From Linyphia triangularis (Eukaryota > Arthropoda > Arachnida > Araneae > Linyphiidae): a stretch of 64,000 nt of DNA. Positions 1-11,439 of the stretch are shown here, piece after piece (the stretch's first letter is position 1; the number at the start of each line of letters is the position of its first letter). The stretch spans positions 20,195,521 through 20,259,520 of the forward strand of contig OZ021732.1 of assembly GCA_963978545.1 (NCBI GenBank). Reading direction: 5' to 3'. The notes beneath the pieces were generated by a model, which saw only the letters and a list, made by a program, of their open reading frames with translations, was not told the origin of the DNA and searched no databases. The position numbers and the translations under genes were made by a program.

Positions 1-78
1 GCGTTGCCAAATTACACACTCTTCCGTATTGTGTCTATAACTTTCAATGGCACCGACGACAGCTTGCGAGACGACTTG
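1..78 (+). CDS. possible partial coding exon cut by the window edge
   Basis: Frame 1 is open from base 1 to a TGA at 91-93 and reads ALPNYTLFRIVSITFNGTDD and onward. Its composition is less AT-rich than the DNA that follows. A donor-like TTG|GTAAAT lies at 76-84, so an exon could end at 78. I do not recognise the protein, and thirty open codons can arise by chance. The exon start lies outside the window. Confidence 0.2.
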
Positions 79-3000
79 GTAAATAATTCATGAACTGATG
101 TATCAAGTATAGAGGTGGGGACATGATTATTGCAATTTCTTGTGACCACAGTGTGAGAGTGTGTTAGGTTCCCACTTTTCACCGGTTGTTGAGGTTTCCA
201 GGTATGTTTATCGCGCTTTTTTAAGTAGAGTGGACTTTTTATAAGGGGGTGGGAATTTTAGAAGCCCAGGTGTTGTGATGATAGTTATTGAGTGTTAGTG
301 TTGTTTGGTTGGTTGAAGGAAAAGAGTCAATACGATGGTATTTGCTCAATGCTGGTATTTTATAATGCTGTGACTATGTAACAGTGTTATGGTAATATCG
401 ATTGTATAGTAAAATGATGGGAATATGTAGAAGGTTAAGGTATTCCGAGTGTCAATGTGTTTTGTTTTGGGGAAAAAATTCGACATTTGTTGCAATATTC
501 AGAAAATTTATCGAGTTTATATATGGATAATGGTTTTGTTTATGCATAGAAAGTATTCTTGAAACTCTACACAATTCTATTAATTTAATGTGATTGTTTT
601 TTATTGCACGCGGAATTAGATATTTTTTTTTCAACCCCTTATAATATTTGAGGAAAATTGCATAATTAAATGATGGAAAATTGTGACACTTATACTAATA
701 AAGTCATCCATGTGCTACTTGTTACGTTGGATATATTTCTTACTAAAACTTTTAGTAAGTTAAAAATAATAATAATAGAATTCCATTTCAATTGATGTAA
801 TTCCATTGCATTTGATGTATATGTTTTTTATACATCAGTTCTAGCTTTTATTTTGAAGTATTATACTGTTACTGTCACTATGATAGTATTATACTGTTAC
901 TGTCACTAAACACCAACTTTATGTGTGTTCAAATTATTCTGACTATTACGATTAACATCACACTTGATTTACGGCATGGCCCATTCTTCCAATTCCCAGT
1001 GTCCATTAAACATACCAACCGCCATTTGCTATTTTAGTTTTCCATTTATAATGCATAATTTATAAAGAAACAAAAGTTATCGTTCTCTTTGAATGAATCC
1101 TCACTATCAATGCTTTTACAGGAGTAGTAATTTAAATTTATGTACTTAACATTGTCTTCATGTTCAATAAAAACACGTATAATATGTTTTTATCTAAGTT
1201 ATTACAGAGTTTTGGGTTTTACTTATTTTTTTACTAGATTTTTATGGTTTTATGAATGGTTGATATAACTTTTCATGATCTTCTTTCTTTTAATTTTATG
1301 GATTTAGATTTTGTGGAGTATATAAATAAAGTGAAAATATCTTATTTATGTTTTCTAGACAACAATTCATTTATAAAATACAGTATAGGTTAAAAGTGTC
1401 CCGATTTGTTGAGTCACTTAAATCCATGCTAGTGTTACTTAAATAAATACTAAAGTTATTTTTAAATATATTAAAAAAAACAGCATTACAGAATTTTTTT
1501 CTATATTTTGAGATATTCTATAAACAGTTCAAAAAACATGATAGCGTTCATGTTCCTTAAGTAAGTGCTAATATTTTTTGTTTACTCTATACAATAAAAA
1601 TATGACAAAGTAGTTTTTAATATTAACTGTTTTTCTGCAGTTCTGCTGGAATCAATGGCAACGTACATAATATACATATAACGAAATAGTAAGGTATGTT
1701 GGACAGACATATGTGCAATTTAAATACACTGGTTTGTAAAATTAATTTCAAAATTTAAATGCGGCAACAAATTGATAGATGAATGAAGTAATCTTTTCCC
1801 TCTTGAAAAAGCCATATACTGGATATTGCAAATAAAGCAGTTTGCAAAAAACACACTTCAATAGACCATATTCAACAAATTTTTTTATTGACAAATCAAT
1901 CCAAATGAAAATGGGCCTTAGCAGTAAACCAAACACAGCAGTCATAAATTTTACTCATATTGTAAGATTTTGTAAACCAGTGAATTTAGATTTCCATACC
2001 TGAAGTCGATCCCAATATACCACCTGTCTCTTCTTTCTGTCTCTCACTGTTAAGCAGTTATATCATTTCAAAGTTTGAAAGTATTTTCCTATGGGAAAGG
2101 AAAAAAAAAAATAATTCCAAGGGAAAATAAAAAAGGCCATTTTGAAACTATGGTTCAATGTTACAATATGTATTTTTTAAAAATTATTTTGAAGACTTCT
2201 GTTTATTTCCAATTTCGTTTTTTATACCAAAGGATTGTAGTCTAGTGTTGAGCATAGTGCGATTTTCAGAGGCCTGTATGTATTTTTTTTCCCTTCTCGA
2301 TTCTTGGAAAAAGTTTTACTTTTTAATTATTAGTGATCAAATATGAGACATTGAGATCTATATTTAGAAATCAATTAAGCCTTTTTCCCCATTATTTTTA
2401 TAACTAGAAAAAATAAAATCTTACATTTTTGTATTTTTATGTCTTCTACTTCCTGTGTTCAAAACAGTGTCTATCGAATATCGGACTACTTGGATGATAA
2501 ACACATAGAAAAATAAGAACATCATTTAAAATATTTTTGGTATTTATAGTATTTTTTTTTTTTTAATCAGCGTGGTTTCGTTGGATACCAAATAAAAGCT
2601 TCAGAGGAGAGGATTTCAAAAGTATATATCGTGATTTTTTTTTTTTATTCTCAAATAGTTTTTTTTTTTTTTTTTTTCAATATTTAATTGTTATAAGTGG
2701 TAATAAACACGTCATTATGAATTGCAATTAACCTGAATAATTAACTATTTAAACACAGTCATCTAGTCTTGCACCTTCTGTAAAAAATAATGCCGGTGGT
2801 TGCCTTTTCCAAAATACCCTGTAGATACTAATTTTATTCTTTACAATAAAAAAATACCAAAATTGCAGTGTGATTTCTTTTCTATAGTAATAGTTTTTCT
2901 ACAATTCTACTACAAGCCATAATGATAACATATTCGATGTCGTCTAGCAAAATTACTATCTATAAACAAATAATTTTCTTTTGAACAGGACATCCATCCT

Positions 3001-3436
3001 TTTAAATTATTTCAAACTGTACAACATTACATAAGAGATCAAGAAAACTTCCATCTGTCACTCTATACATACCTACAATCCCAAGGTTTCCATAAGAGAA
3101 TAAGTCGTTGCTGGTTCTCAACAAAATAACCTTCTCCAATTACTTTATCACCATAACCCCAATAACGACACGCCCTGTCGTAAATATTCACACACAAAAA
3201 TCGAAAATCCTTCAATTTTATTAAACAAGATATTCATCTCAACTGACGCGTTCCCATTTCACCCACCATTCAACCTGTCCATTACAATTAGAACCACATT
3301 TAAGGATTCACCTCACAATCCATTCCACAAAATCCCTCAGAATATTGTATGACCTTTTCTTTCATTCCCTACCCCCTCATAATTCTCACCAGGTAATAAA
3401 ATACGAAATCATTCCCCTAGAGAATCGAGGACCCCC
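79..3436. other. AT-rich non-coding stretch, nothing recognised
   Basis: Very AT-rich sequence with T and A runs (for example near 2550 and 2650). No open frame here looks coding: those of 60-65 codons are low-complexity chance frames. The only structure I see is the small direct repeat at 857-908. Confidence 0.6.
857..908. repeat. short tandem duplication, 28-bp period
   Basis: A 24-base block containing TATACTGTTACTGTCACTA occurs at 857-880 and again, identically, at 885-908, separated by TGAT. This is a two-copy tandem duplication. Confidence 0.85.
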
Positions 3437-3439
3437 TCA

Positions 3440-3700
3440 ATACTTAATCGGTGCAAGTGTTGAATGCGGTCCGTTTTTTTCTCCCACTCCAGTCGAGGCC
3501 CCGGTTTTCTCCCCTTGGCGATCGAAAATGGCGACGAAATCAGAAGGATAATTGTCGGAAAAGCCATTCGCGAAATTACGTGTTCGGTCGGATAATTGTC
3601 GGATTATTATTAGTTTCCCAGGACGTTTTTTGTGTGTATGTGTAAGGGCGTTTGTTAATTTGAATAGTGTTGTGGGAAGAGGTTGCAATCATTAATGTTT
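3440..3700. other. GC-richer island of unknown function
   Basis: This block is clearly richer in G, C and CpG than its surroundings. ATAATTGTCGGA occurs twice (about 3549 and 3594). Open frames of 64-83 codons on both strands reflect the lack of AT-rich stops rather than a known protein. It could be a conserved non-coding element, promoter or untranslated exon. Nothing in the sequence decides between these. Confidence 0.2.
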
Positions 3701-4018
3701 TTTTTTTCTTTCTTTTTCTTCTTGCTCTCTTTGTGAAACATTTTAATGGGTTTTAAAGTGTGATGGGTTCTGCGTCACAGGGTACACTGAAGAATATTTA
3801 AAGGGTTGAATCTGATTGGTACTTAGAGTATTATTGGAATTATATTTAGCGTAAAGAAAAAAATACATAATTTTAAGGGCTAAGGGTTTGAACACTTTTT
3901 TTTCTTGAATAATCCTTTAAAAAAAAAAATTTTAAAAAATGGTTATTAAAGTTACCTGTCATATTGGGATAACTTTTCCCTCCAGCTAATTTAAAATTGA
4001 AACAGAGGTTGCAAACTT
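3701..4018. other. AT-rich spacer
   Basis: T-rich and A-rich low-complexity DNA between the GC-richer island and the first SINE-A. Nothing else seen. Confidence 0.5.
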
Positions 4019-4030
4019 AAAGTATTGTAA

Positions 4031-4213
4031 TGCTGACCAAACGGTATAGTGGTTAGCGTGCTAGCCTCTAGGCCGCGAGGTTGCGGGTTCGAGTCCCGTG
4101 TTAGGCATGCGTGTTTGTAAATGTATGTTGACTTGTCTAATGACGAATGTTTCGGCGCATTATAGCCCTCGTGTTGCTGACGGCGCCAGATAATCTGAAA
4201 ACAACCAACCAAT
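4031..4213 (+). mobile_element. tRNA-derived SINE, family SINE-A, copy 1
   Basis: The 5' part is tRNA-like, with an A-box-like TATAGTGGTTAGCG at 4045-4058 and a perfect B box GGTTCGAGTCC at 4086-4096, the internal promoter of RNA polymerase III. A body with TTTCGGCGCATTATAGCCC follows, ending ...AACCAACCAAT. The copy is flanked by identical 12-bp target duplications AAAGTATTGTAA at 4019-4030 and 4214-4225, which fix its ends. Copies 2 and 3 at 51971 (minus strand) and 60173 share the whole body. It is too long and continues too far past the tRNA part to be a functional tRNA gene. Confidence 0.93.
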
Positions 4214-4225
4214 AAAGTATTGTAA

Positions 4226-6009
4226 CCAATGCTAACTAATCAATGGTAAATGTTGTGATAAGAAATATGAAAGGAGAATATTTTTTAAAAAATAAATATA
4301 TTTCAAATATCAGAAAGCAAAGGTAAACTTTTGAGCTTGATATAAACACAAAAATAACACACAAGAACGAAAAGAGAGGCATTAAAATCTTTAAAATTGG
4401 AAAATATATGTATAAAAATTTCCTACTTAAAATAATTTAAGAAGAAGGAGGTTTTATTTCGTCGTAAGAAAGAGAATTGCTTGGATAAATGCTATACAGA
4501 TTTTCTGGAAAATTATCAAGTATTCTGTGCGTTTAACTTCGAGTTATGAAACTCCATGATTACTATTTCACAAACTTCAAAACTGTGTACTAAGAAAATT
4601 GTAAACCGTTTACCAAATGAATAAGTTGCACCACTTGAAATTGTGTTGATTCCATTAATCCATCCTTTTCCGTTTCGTCTTTATGTTTTATAGAGGTATT
4701 AGGTATTATTATTTATGTATTACTATTTATGTATTAATCTTTATAGAGGCTTACAAACAAATGCATATAATTTTTTTTTCATCTGTATCACTGTTGGATT
4801 TCTATTGAATCAGTTTTGAAAATTATTTCTTGACTACTTGATAATAAATAAACGAACTTCAATTTGCTAACAATTCACGAACCAAATTTTTCTGGAAAAT
4901 TAAAAAAAAAAAAAAATGTTAGATGAAAAGTGCTAGATAATCTTCATTGCATAGCTTCATTACACTGATATATACGAGAATTCTTTTCAGCTTTTAACGT
5001 TAGTTATACAGACGAAAGGTGCAAGATGGTATAAACCACTTTTAAGGACATCAACTGAATAAAAATCGATTTATATTTTTTCTTATTAGCTATCGCCACG
5101 TGTTCCCCCAATTTCAATGTCTTGGCAACATCATAATTAATAACTCTTGTGTATGCCAATTTTGTAGTTGGCATTTGAGTAAATAATACTAAGAGCAAAT
5201 ATATTTTTTAAAAATGTGTAAATTAAATCCAGTTGCCAAAGTAATCCCTATTTTACGATATAGTTTCGAAATGTATCGTAATGTATGCTTTTAAAGTTAT
5301 TTCAAATAATTATTTATAGAGTGCTATTTTCGTCAACAGACTTTTTCAAACCATCAAACATTCTGCATAGAACTCTTTATTTAACTAAAATATAAAGAAA
5401 ACATGTGATGGAAAAAGTTTTATGACTTATTTCTTAAACACTAACAAGGATAATTGTCTAAGACACCAGTAATACAGTCAACATACTAGTTACCTTGGTA
5501 CACCAGAGTACCTTAATTTGAAACAAATCAATTTATATTCCAACGTTCTAATCTTTCTAAATTGCCGAGAGAGATCTAATTTGGAAAAATTAGTTCTATT
5601 CTCGAAACACAAGCAATTCGACCTTAATTCGAACCATTCCGTTCATCGAATGAAAGCGAACCCATTCTCATATCCGTTGAATCGGATTGAATTGAACAAA
5701 TTCGTATTCAAATCCAGCGAAGCAAGCACAGGAAACTCTTTCACAAAATCACCCGCCCTAGCTATATTCTCCTATTGTTTTAGTGGCATTCTATACTTTA
5801 GTATCAAAATGAAGTAATAAGCATTCAAAAGTAAAGGAAGGAGCGTTTATGTATATACTCTCAGAATAAGTTTTATTTTACGACATTTTGTCATAAAATA
5901 ATCCTTCTTTATGTGTGACAACTTTGTCAGTTGTTCAGCAGATTGCATAAAAATAAATAGGTATAGAAGCCTTAATTTGTAATTGTTTTGCCTAGAATAC
6001 TAATTGCTA
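4226..6009. other. AT-rich non-coding stretch
   Basis: No feature recognised. The longest open frame (5518-5817, plus strand, 99 codons) has no recognisable motif and begins and ends in unremarkable DNA, so I do not call it a gene. Confidence 0.5.
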
Positions 6010-6019
6010 TATTTTCTAG

Positions 6020-6360
6020 TTTTCCATTCATTGCGAAAGCAGCAGTGACAATTGGTTTCCTAGCCCACAGAACAAAAGCTCATTAAAATTGGCGATTTGA
6101 GACAGTTCCGAAAGAATTCTCGACCTTTCTTGACCTTGGGAAGTGTAAATCACAAGAAGCCTCTTTGAATCTATGATGTCAATATGTCCATTTCGAAGTT
6201 TTAATTACAATAAGTTGCCTCGCCTTTGACAGTAATGACATGCCTAATTGTTCAGAGTGCTATTGTAGCATTCTTTTTTTTCCCCACGATATTCTTCTCG
6301 AATTTGGCGAAAGCAGTTGGCGCGTTAATTGGCTGTCCAATGTAGAAAAGAAAGCTTGTG
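6020..6360. promoter_or_regulatory. possible conserved non-coding block
   Basis: Relatively complex, less AT-rich sequence with no coding frame. It contains words often bound by homeodomain and TALE proteins (TTTTAATTAC near 6199, TTGACAGTAATGACATGCC near 6226, TAATTG twice). Inferred from composition and words only; cross-species conservation would be needed to support it. Confidence 0.18.
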
Positions 6361-6370
6361 ACATGTGAAG

Positions 6371-6893
6371 GCAATAAATTGAGCTTAAACTGTTTTTCTT
6401 TTGTAACGTTTTCGTGATGTGGTGCTGCTTCAGAATAATATGTTCTCTTGAATCCCTACGTTTGCCTTGTAATTTTTTTTTTTTTTTAATTTCAATGAAA
6501 AATACCTTGTAATTTATATTTATAAAATTTTCTTCTTAAAGTTTTAGTCCGTCATTTATTCCACGTGCTTGAAAGAACTTCTTATATTTACATATGAGAT
6601 TAGCTAAATTTAGAAGGAAAGCAGTTACTTAGGAAGTTTTTTTTAATGTATATTTATGAATGAAGTTGCAAGATTCTGAGTTAAAATTTAGTCTCCATTA
6701 ACATTCGCTTTATTTCCTTGTGTGTTTGTGAAAGATATTTAATGAAGTTTTGTTTTGAATTCAAGTATTTAAGTATCATGTATAATGCATTTTGTTAAGC
6801 CCTGCGAAGGAATATAGCTAACTAGGCTTTGATATTCGAATGAGATTTTTAACTTAATTATAATGAATTCAAATTTGCGTAATGCGCTTTATA

Positions 6894-6927
<34 letters not shown>

Positions 6928-7890
6928 TATTTGTCATTCTTGGTTAAATTAAATTTCGGCTTCAAAACTGCTTGATTAAGTCGAATTAATTAATACAACA
7001 GTTTATACGATTTAAATATTTCAGATGTGTAAATTTACAATAATCCTTTATTTAATTACCGATATAGTTTTCTCAAAAACATTTCACATTTTAATTTCAG
7101 TTAATTAAATGCAATGGTTTTTTTTTTTTTTTTTTTTTTTTAAAGTGGATGCCACGATAAAGCATTTAATTATTACTTTCCCAATTAAAGTAAACTGGCA
7201 CCAAAAATTTTTTTTAATTTTTTTTTTTAATATTTGGCATACACGTCTTTTGAAAAGCACCTTATATACAGAAAATATAGAATCAGATGATGTTGTGCTT
7301 AATGCTTAGCGAGGCGACTTTGAATCACACACTTTTTGTGAGATGCAGTGGAGCTCCATTCCTCAGTACAACAATTATCATCAATGATAATTCCAATTTC
7401 ATGGATCACCAATTATCCGAATCGCTTTGAGAGAGAAAATAAGCTATCAAAGAAATCCGCATTTTTGAAGTTTCTTCCTGGTGAATGATTCTAACGTGAA
7501 TTTACTTGTAACGATAGCAGAGATAAATAGACAGTTAGTCACCAGTTTAGTCAATTTAAATGTAATAGACATTTAAAAAGTTTCTGACTAAGGATAATTT
7601 CTTAAAGTGACTGAGTTGAACGCATGTATCTTTTTTAAAGTTATTAGGTGTATGAAAGTATTGGGTGTTGAATAAAATTCATCAAATATTTAGATGGACA
7701 TAACATAAAATCCTCAGAATTTGAAAAGTTATTTCAATCGATTGTAATATACACATGTATACACGCTCTCCTCACTTAGTAAAAAAAAGAAATTTCTTTT
7801 ATGTTATTAAATGTTAAAAGCATTAAAAGTAGAATTAAGTAGCACATCATCCAAATCGTATCCTCGTACATTTTGGGGAGTTCTGTTTTT
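6371..7890. other. AT-rich non-coding stretch with long T runs
   Basis: Holds long poly-T tracts (about 6897-6925 and 7116-7141) and a short perfect palindrome AATTATCATCAATGATAATT near 7373. No gene seen. Confidence 0.5.
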
Positions 7891-7907
7891 TTGCAGTCCA
7901 AATAGAA

Positions 7908-7965
7908 CCAGGCTCGTAGCCAGGGGGAGGGATATGAGGATATATCCCGTCCCGAAATTTTTCCT
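7908..7965. repeat. left half of an inverted repeat around the Helitron
   Basis: GGCTCGTAGCCAGGGGGAGG followed by GATATGAGGATATATCCCGTCCCGA resembles, in inverse orientation, the block at 9240-9292 (GGCGTAGGCAG ... TCGGGAGGGGATATGA). The Helitron-like element lies between the two, as if it had inserted into an older palindromic element. The match is imperfect. Confidence 0.4.
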
Positions 7966-8098
7966 TTCGGTTTTAGATTGCCAAAATAGAAAGATTTTAT
8001 TTCTTATAATGGTAAATTTATTCAAAATATTTTTAAATTTTGAAACATGCATAGAAAAACTATGTGCTATCTTGATAGCTAAATACATATGACATTAA

Positions 8099-9209
8099 TC
8101 TATAATAATAAAACAAGCTGTAAGTCTGTCTGTGTCTCTGTGGATCTACAGAAACCTACTTAAAATTGGAGTACAGCTCTGAAACTTTCAACATAAAAAG
8201 TTTTGGCTTTCTAATTTTATGTATATCTAACAGAATGTTAAAATTTTAATTAGTTCTTTTTTAATTAATTTTTAAATTAATTTATTTTTTACAATGTGAC
8301 TTTAAATAGGGATACAGCTCTGAAATTTTCAACATAAGTAGTTTTAGACTTCTAATTAGACTTTTGAAAAACAGAATTTTAAAATTTTAATTAACTATTT
8401 TTTAATTAATTTTCTTAATTAACTAACAAATGTTTTTACAAAACGACTTCTTATTGCGCTACAGTTCTGAAATTTTCAACATAAGTAGTTTTAACCTTCT
8501 AATTGGACTTTTAAAAAACAAAATTTAAAATTTTATTTAGTTTCTTTTTAATTAATTAATATATATTTTGCAAACGATTTTTAATAAGAACACATCTCTG
8601 AAATTTTCAACATAAGTAGTTTTGGCCTTCTAATTGGACTTTTGATAAAAAGAACGCTAAAATTTTAATTTGTTTTTAATGAATTTTTAATTAATATTTT
8701 CACAAAAAGCGACTTCAAATAGGCGTAAAGCTCTTAAAATTTCAACATAAGTAATTCTGACCTTCTAATTTTGCTTTTTACAAACATCACGTGTTAAAAT
8801 ATTCTTAAAGGGGTGTTGTATTATACTTATTAACGGGGAGTTTTTTTTTTATTGTTTCTTGACAAGGGAGGGGCTTCTAATATTAAGGCTTTACGTAGCA
8901 ATTAGTTTTTAGTGTATGAAGTGACCTTACGCTTACGCAGCAATGAACCTTTAATAGAGCAAAGCGAGCTCATGTTTGCATAGCAATGAACCTTTCAACG
9001 AGTTAAGTAAGTCTGTGCTTATGTGACAATGACTTTTTCAGCGAGCGAAGCAAGCTCGATTTTGCGTTGCGATCAACATTCCTGCGAACAAAGCGCCACA
9101 AATTGGGGCCTATACACCAACGACGGATTTCCGCAACGCGAAGCCTCACAGCTTGATAAAATATTGCACACGGTAAAATTTCGTGGCGAAGCACGTGTAT
9201 TCAGCTAGT
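8099..9209 (+). mobile_element. non-autonomous Helitron-like element
   Basis: The left end TCTATAATAATAAAACAAGC followed by GTCTGTCTGTGTCTCTGTGG is the type of 5' end seen in insect Helitron/Helentron elements. The right end is CTAGT at 9205-9209, preceded by a small hairpin CGTG-GCGAAG-CACG (about 9182-9195), as expected for a Helitron 3' terminus. There are no terminal inverted repeats and no target duplication. No Rep/helicase coding is present, so the copy would depend on an autonomous relative. The interior holds about five tandem units. The family call rests on end structure, not on alignment. Confidence 0.62.
8161..8810. repeat. about five tandem units of 130-145 bp inside the Helitron
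   Basis: Units begin near 8161, 8301, 8446, 8577 and 8713. Each carries a conserved core of the form CTCTGAAATTTTCAACATAA followed by GTAGTTTT, then CTTCTAATT, and a variable TTAATTAA-rich tail. The last unit is shortened. Internal tandem arrays of this kind are common in non-autonomous Helitrons. Confidence 0.85.
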
Positions 9210-9239
9210 AATAAATTTGATAACCAAGATTTTCTGACT

Positions 9240-9292
9240 TATAATTTCATATCCCCTCCCGAAAAAATGTCTGCCTACGCCCCTTCCTTTTC
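9240..9292. repeat. right half of an inverted repeat around the Helitron
   Basis: TTCATATCCCCTCCCGA ... CTGCCTACGCC is the inverse counterpart of 7908-7965. Together the two may be the ends of an older element interrupted by the Helitron. Confidence 0.35.
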
Positions 9293-9627
9293 CTTATCTA
9301 TATTATTTCCTCTGTAAAAAGTTTTCATTGTTTAATTAGTAATATCAAAAATATTATTATCATAATATATTAAGAAACTTGAATCTACTATTTCTTGACG
9401 TTTCGTTGCCTTCCTAAAAATTACTTTGGTGATTTAACAAGGTTTACCTCTCTATGTTCCATTCTGCTTTTCTACATCCAAAGTAACTAATTTCTGTAAG
9501 ATATTTGATAAACATATGCGTACCTTCCAGAAGTACTAATTTTTATCTTGTCATTTTATACTTTCTACATTTCATTTTTCCTAAACTAAAAGTAAGAAAC
9601 TCTAGTTTGAATACCTTACACAGACAT

Positions 9628-9770
9628 TTAAATCGGATCAACAGCTTAAAGTGGATCCCGGACGTCAACGATCACCATGCCTAACCCAGGATTCGAACCT
9701 ATATCCCATAGAACGCTAACCATACAGCCATCACGTGGACATAGACGCTCTGGTGCCTTGCTATAAGTTA
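9628..9770 (-). mobile_element. SINE-B copy 1 (tRNA-derived), partial
   Basis: Read on the minus strand it contains TGATGGCTGTATGGTTAGCG (A-box region), GGTTCGAATCCTGGGTTAGG (B box GGTTCGAATCC) and then GATCCACTTTAAGCTGTTGATCC. The copy at 34515 on the plus strand has the same order: TGATGGCTGTGTGGTTTGC, GTTCGAATCCTGGGTTAAGC and ATCCACGTTAAGCTGTAGGTCC. It is a different family from SINE-A. The ends are approximate and I saw no clear target duplication. The 105-codon frame across it is a by-product. Confidence 0.75.
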
Positions 9771-9789
9771 TACTGGTAATATAAAAAGA

Positions 9790-10150
9790 AAAATCCCTAT
9801 AATCTCCAACCAAACTCCACAAACTCAAAGACATTAATTTCATCATCCGGCGCTTTTCAAAGACCCACCCCCTCCCATCAAACTCCCCTCGTTTAGCCAT
9901 TTCAAAAAAAAAAAGGAGAACCCGCATTAATATACAACAGCACCTTTCTTTCCCATGGCCCATCTCTAATTACGACGGTCAAAGAGGCACAAAGTACCAC
10001 CACTTTCGTGGGACAACCCTTCGTCAATTCTGAAGGAGGGGAGAGGGGAGGGGGTCAGAAAAAGGGGCTGAGGTAGAACAATTTCCTCCCTTTTCATCGG
10101 AGCTCGTCTGTCATCTTCTACATAACCGGAAACTAAGGCTAGTTTGATGA
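9790..10150. other. GC-richer block with purine- and pyrimidine-rich tracts
   Basis: Contains CCACCCCCTCCC near 9867, TCTAATTACGACGGTCAAAG near 9964 and GAGGGGAGAGGGGAGGGGG near 10037. It could be regulatory DNA. No coding frame is recognised; the open frames reflect base composition. Confidence 0.2.
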
Positions 10151-10159
10151 AAAAAGATT

Positions 10160-10890
10160 GTCTCAAAACTTATCACTTCCAATATATGTTGCGTCACTAG
10201 AATGCCACCTTTAACAGAAGTCCTGATATTGGTTAGATACATTGGTATGCAAAATCTGTGGAAAATAACCTAGAATATATTATTAAAAAGTATTATGAAG
10301 CATCAACTAGAAAATATTTTAATTAAACTATCGCAGCCCATATTTTCTCCTTTGTTGTAAAATAGGCAATTCATATTGCATAGTACTATTTGCAGAATAC
10401 TGTAAATTATGATAAAAACGTATTAAGATTCATGTTTAAAAAGTAATATATTATTACACACACGAATAGCTAGATAATTAAGTTATCGCTGGGAATATTC
10501 TTTCAAGTAAACTTAAATATATTTCGTAAAATGATATAAAATATGCGAAAAATAGACCCAGAAAAAAATTGGAGTTGATTTAAGAATTATAACTGAACAT
10601 ATTTAAAAATTAATTTTAATAATTATGAAAGTATACTAGTAAAAAAAAAGATGAAATTATTTAAATTCTCATCGCACTATTCCCAATCTAATTCCTTGTG
10701 ATAGGTTGCCTTTGGATACCAATACATGCGTTTGCTGTATTTTACTTCAGTCTTTCATCCATCAATTTTACAAAATAGTAATCAAGTTCACCAACAGATG
10801 GTGCTGTTGAATGTCAAAAATTGATGGGAAAATTTTTAGGTTCCGAAGTAGAATATGCAGCAAATGGAACATTTCGGTTTTTATTCATTT
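10160..10890. other. AT-rich spacer
   Basis: No feature seen beyond A/T-rich sequence. Confidence 0.5.
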
Positions 10891-10899
10891 TTCGAATGC

Positions 10900-11200
10900 A
10901 TCAGTCCTTTCAGGGGCACCATATATAGGACCTACGCGTTCGTAACCAAAACCGCATCCTGCAAACAATATGTCTTTCTAACTAGCGGTTTTCAAGAGGA
11001 AAATGCAACCTTGTTCTAGCACATCAGCGAGTACCAAGGTTATGAGATCGCATTTATTATTCTATCATCAAGCCTTGTTCCACCCCTTGCCGAAAACCAC
11101 CGTCTTCCACGTCACAGAGTGTGGAACTTTAATGGGACGTCGTAAATTCGGGGCAACTTTTCGGGTTATGACGGCATGCGCAGTCAAGAAGTAAAATATG
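10900..11200. other. GC-richer block of unknown function
   Basis: Composition is more balanced than the neighbours. A plus-strand frame of 63 codons (11003-11194) has no recognisable motif. TGGAACTTTAATGG (11120-11133) recurs near 42747. Possibly non-coding regulatory DNA. Confidence 0.2.
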
Positions 11201-11439
11201 GTATTGCACCTGTCATGGGTTTGGTTGTTGGGTGGCTGCCTCCACGTTTATTTTATTTTGTGGTTCCCCGGTGGCTTCGTGTGTGTATATTGGCTCTATT
11301 ATTTTTAATCTTCGAAGGGAAGCCCATGCTTAGTGAAGGAAGGATGTTCCAGGAGAAAGAGCCATGGCGATTCTGGAGAGATAATTATTTAATGGGTGGA
11401 ATTTAGAGATAATGCAGTGGAGCTGGTCGTTCAGTAGTT

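Noticed and set aside
4031..4110. tRNA-like sequences at 4031, 51971 and 60173 considered as tRNA genes
   Set aside because: Each is the head of a longer SINE-A body with its own target duplications, and the acceptor arms do not pair as in a functional tRNA.
5518..5817. 99-codon plus-strand open frame
   Set aside because: No motif, no splice or promoter context, and no support from a second copy. It may be chance.
7807..8092. Overlapping 93-codon frames on both strands
   Set aside because: Two equally long overlapping frames on opposite strands without motifs point to base composition and the palindromic repeat, not to genes.
9646..9963. 105-codon minus-strand frame
   Set aside because: It runs through the SINE-B copy and purine-rich DNA and shows no protein feature.
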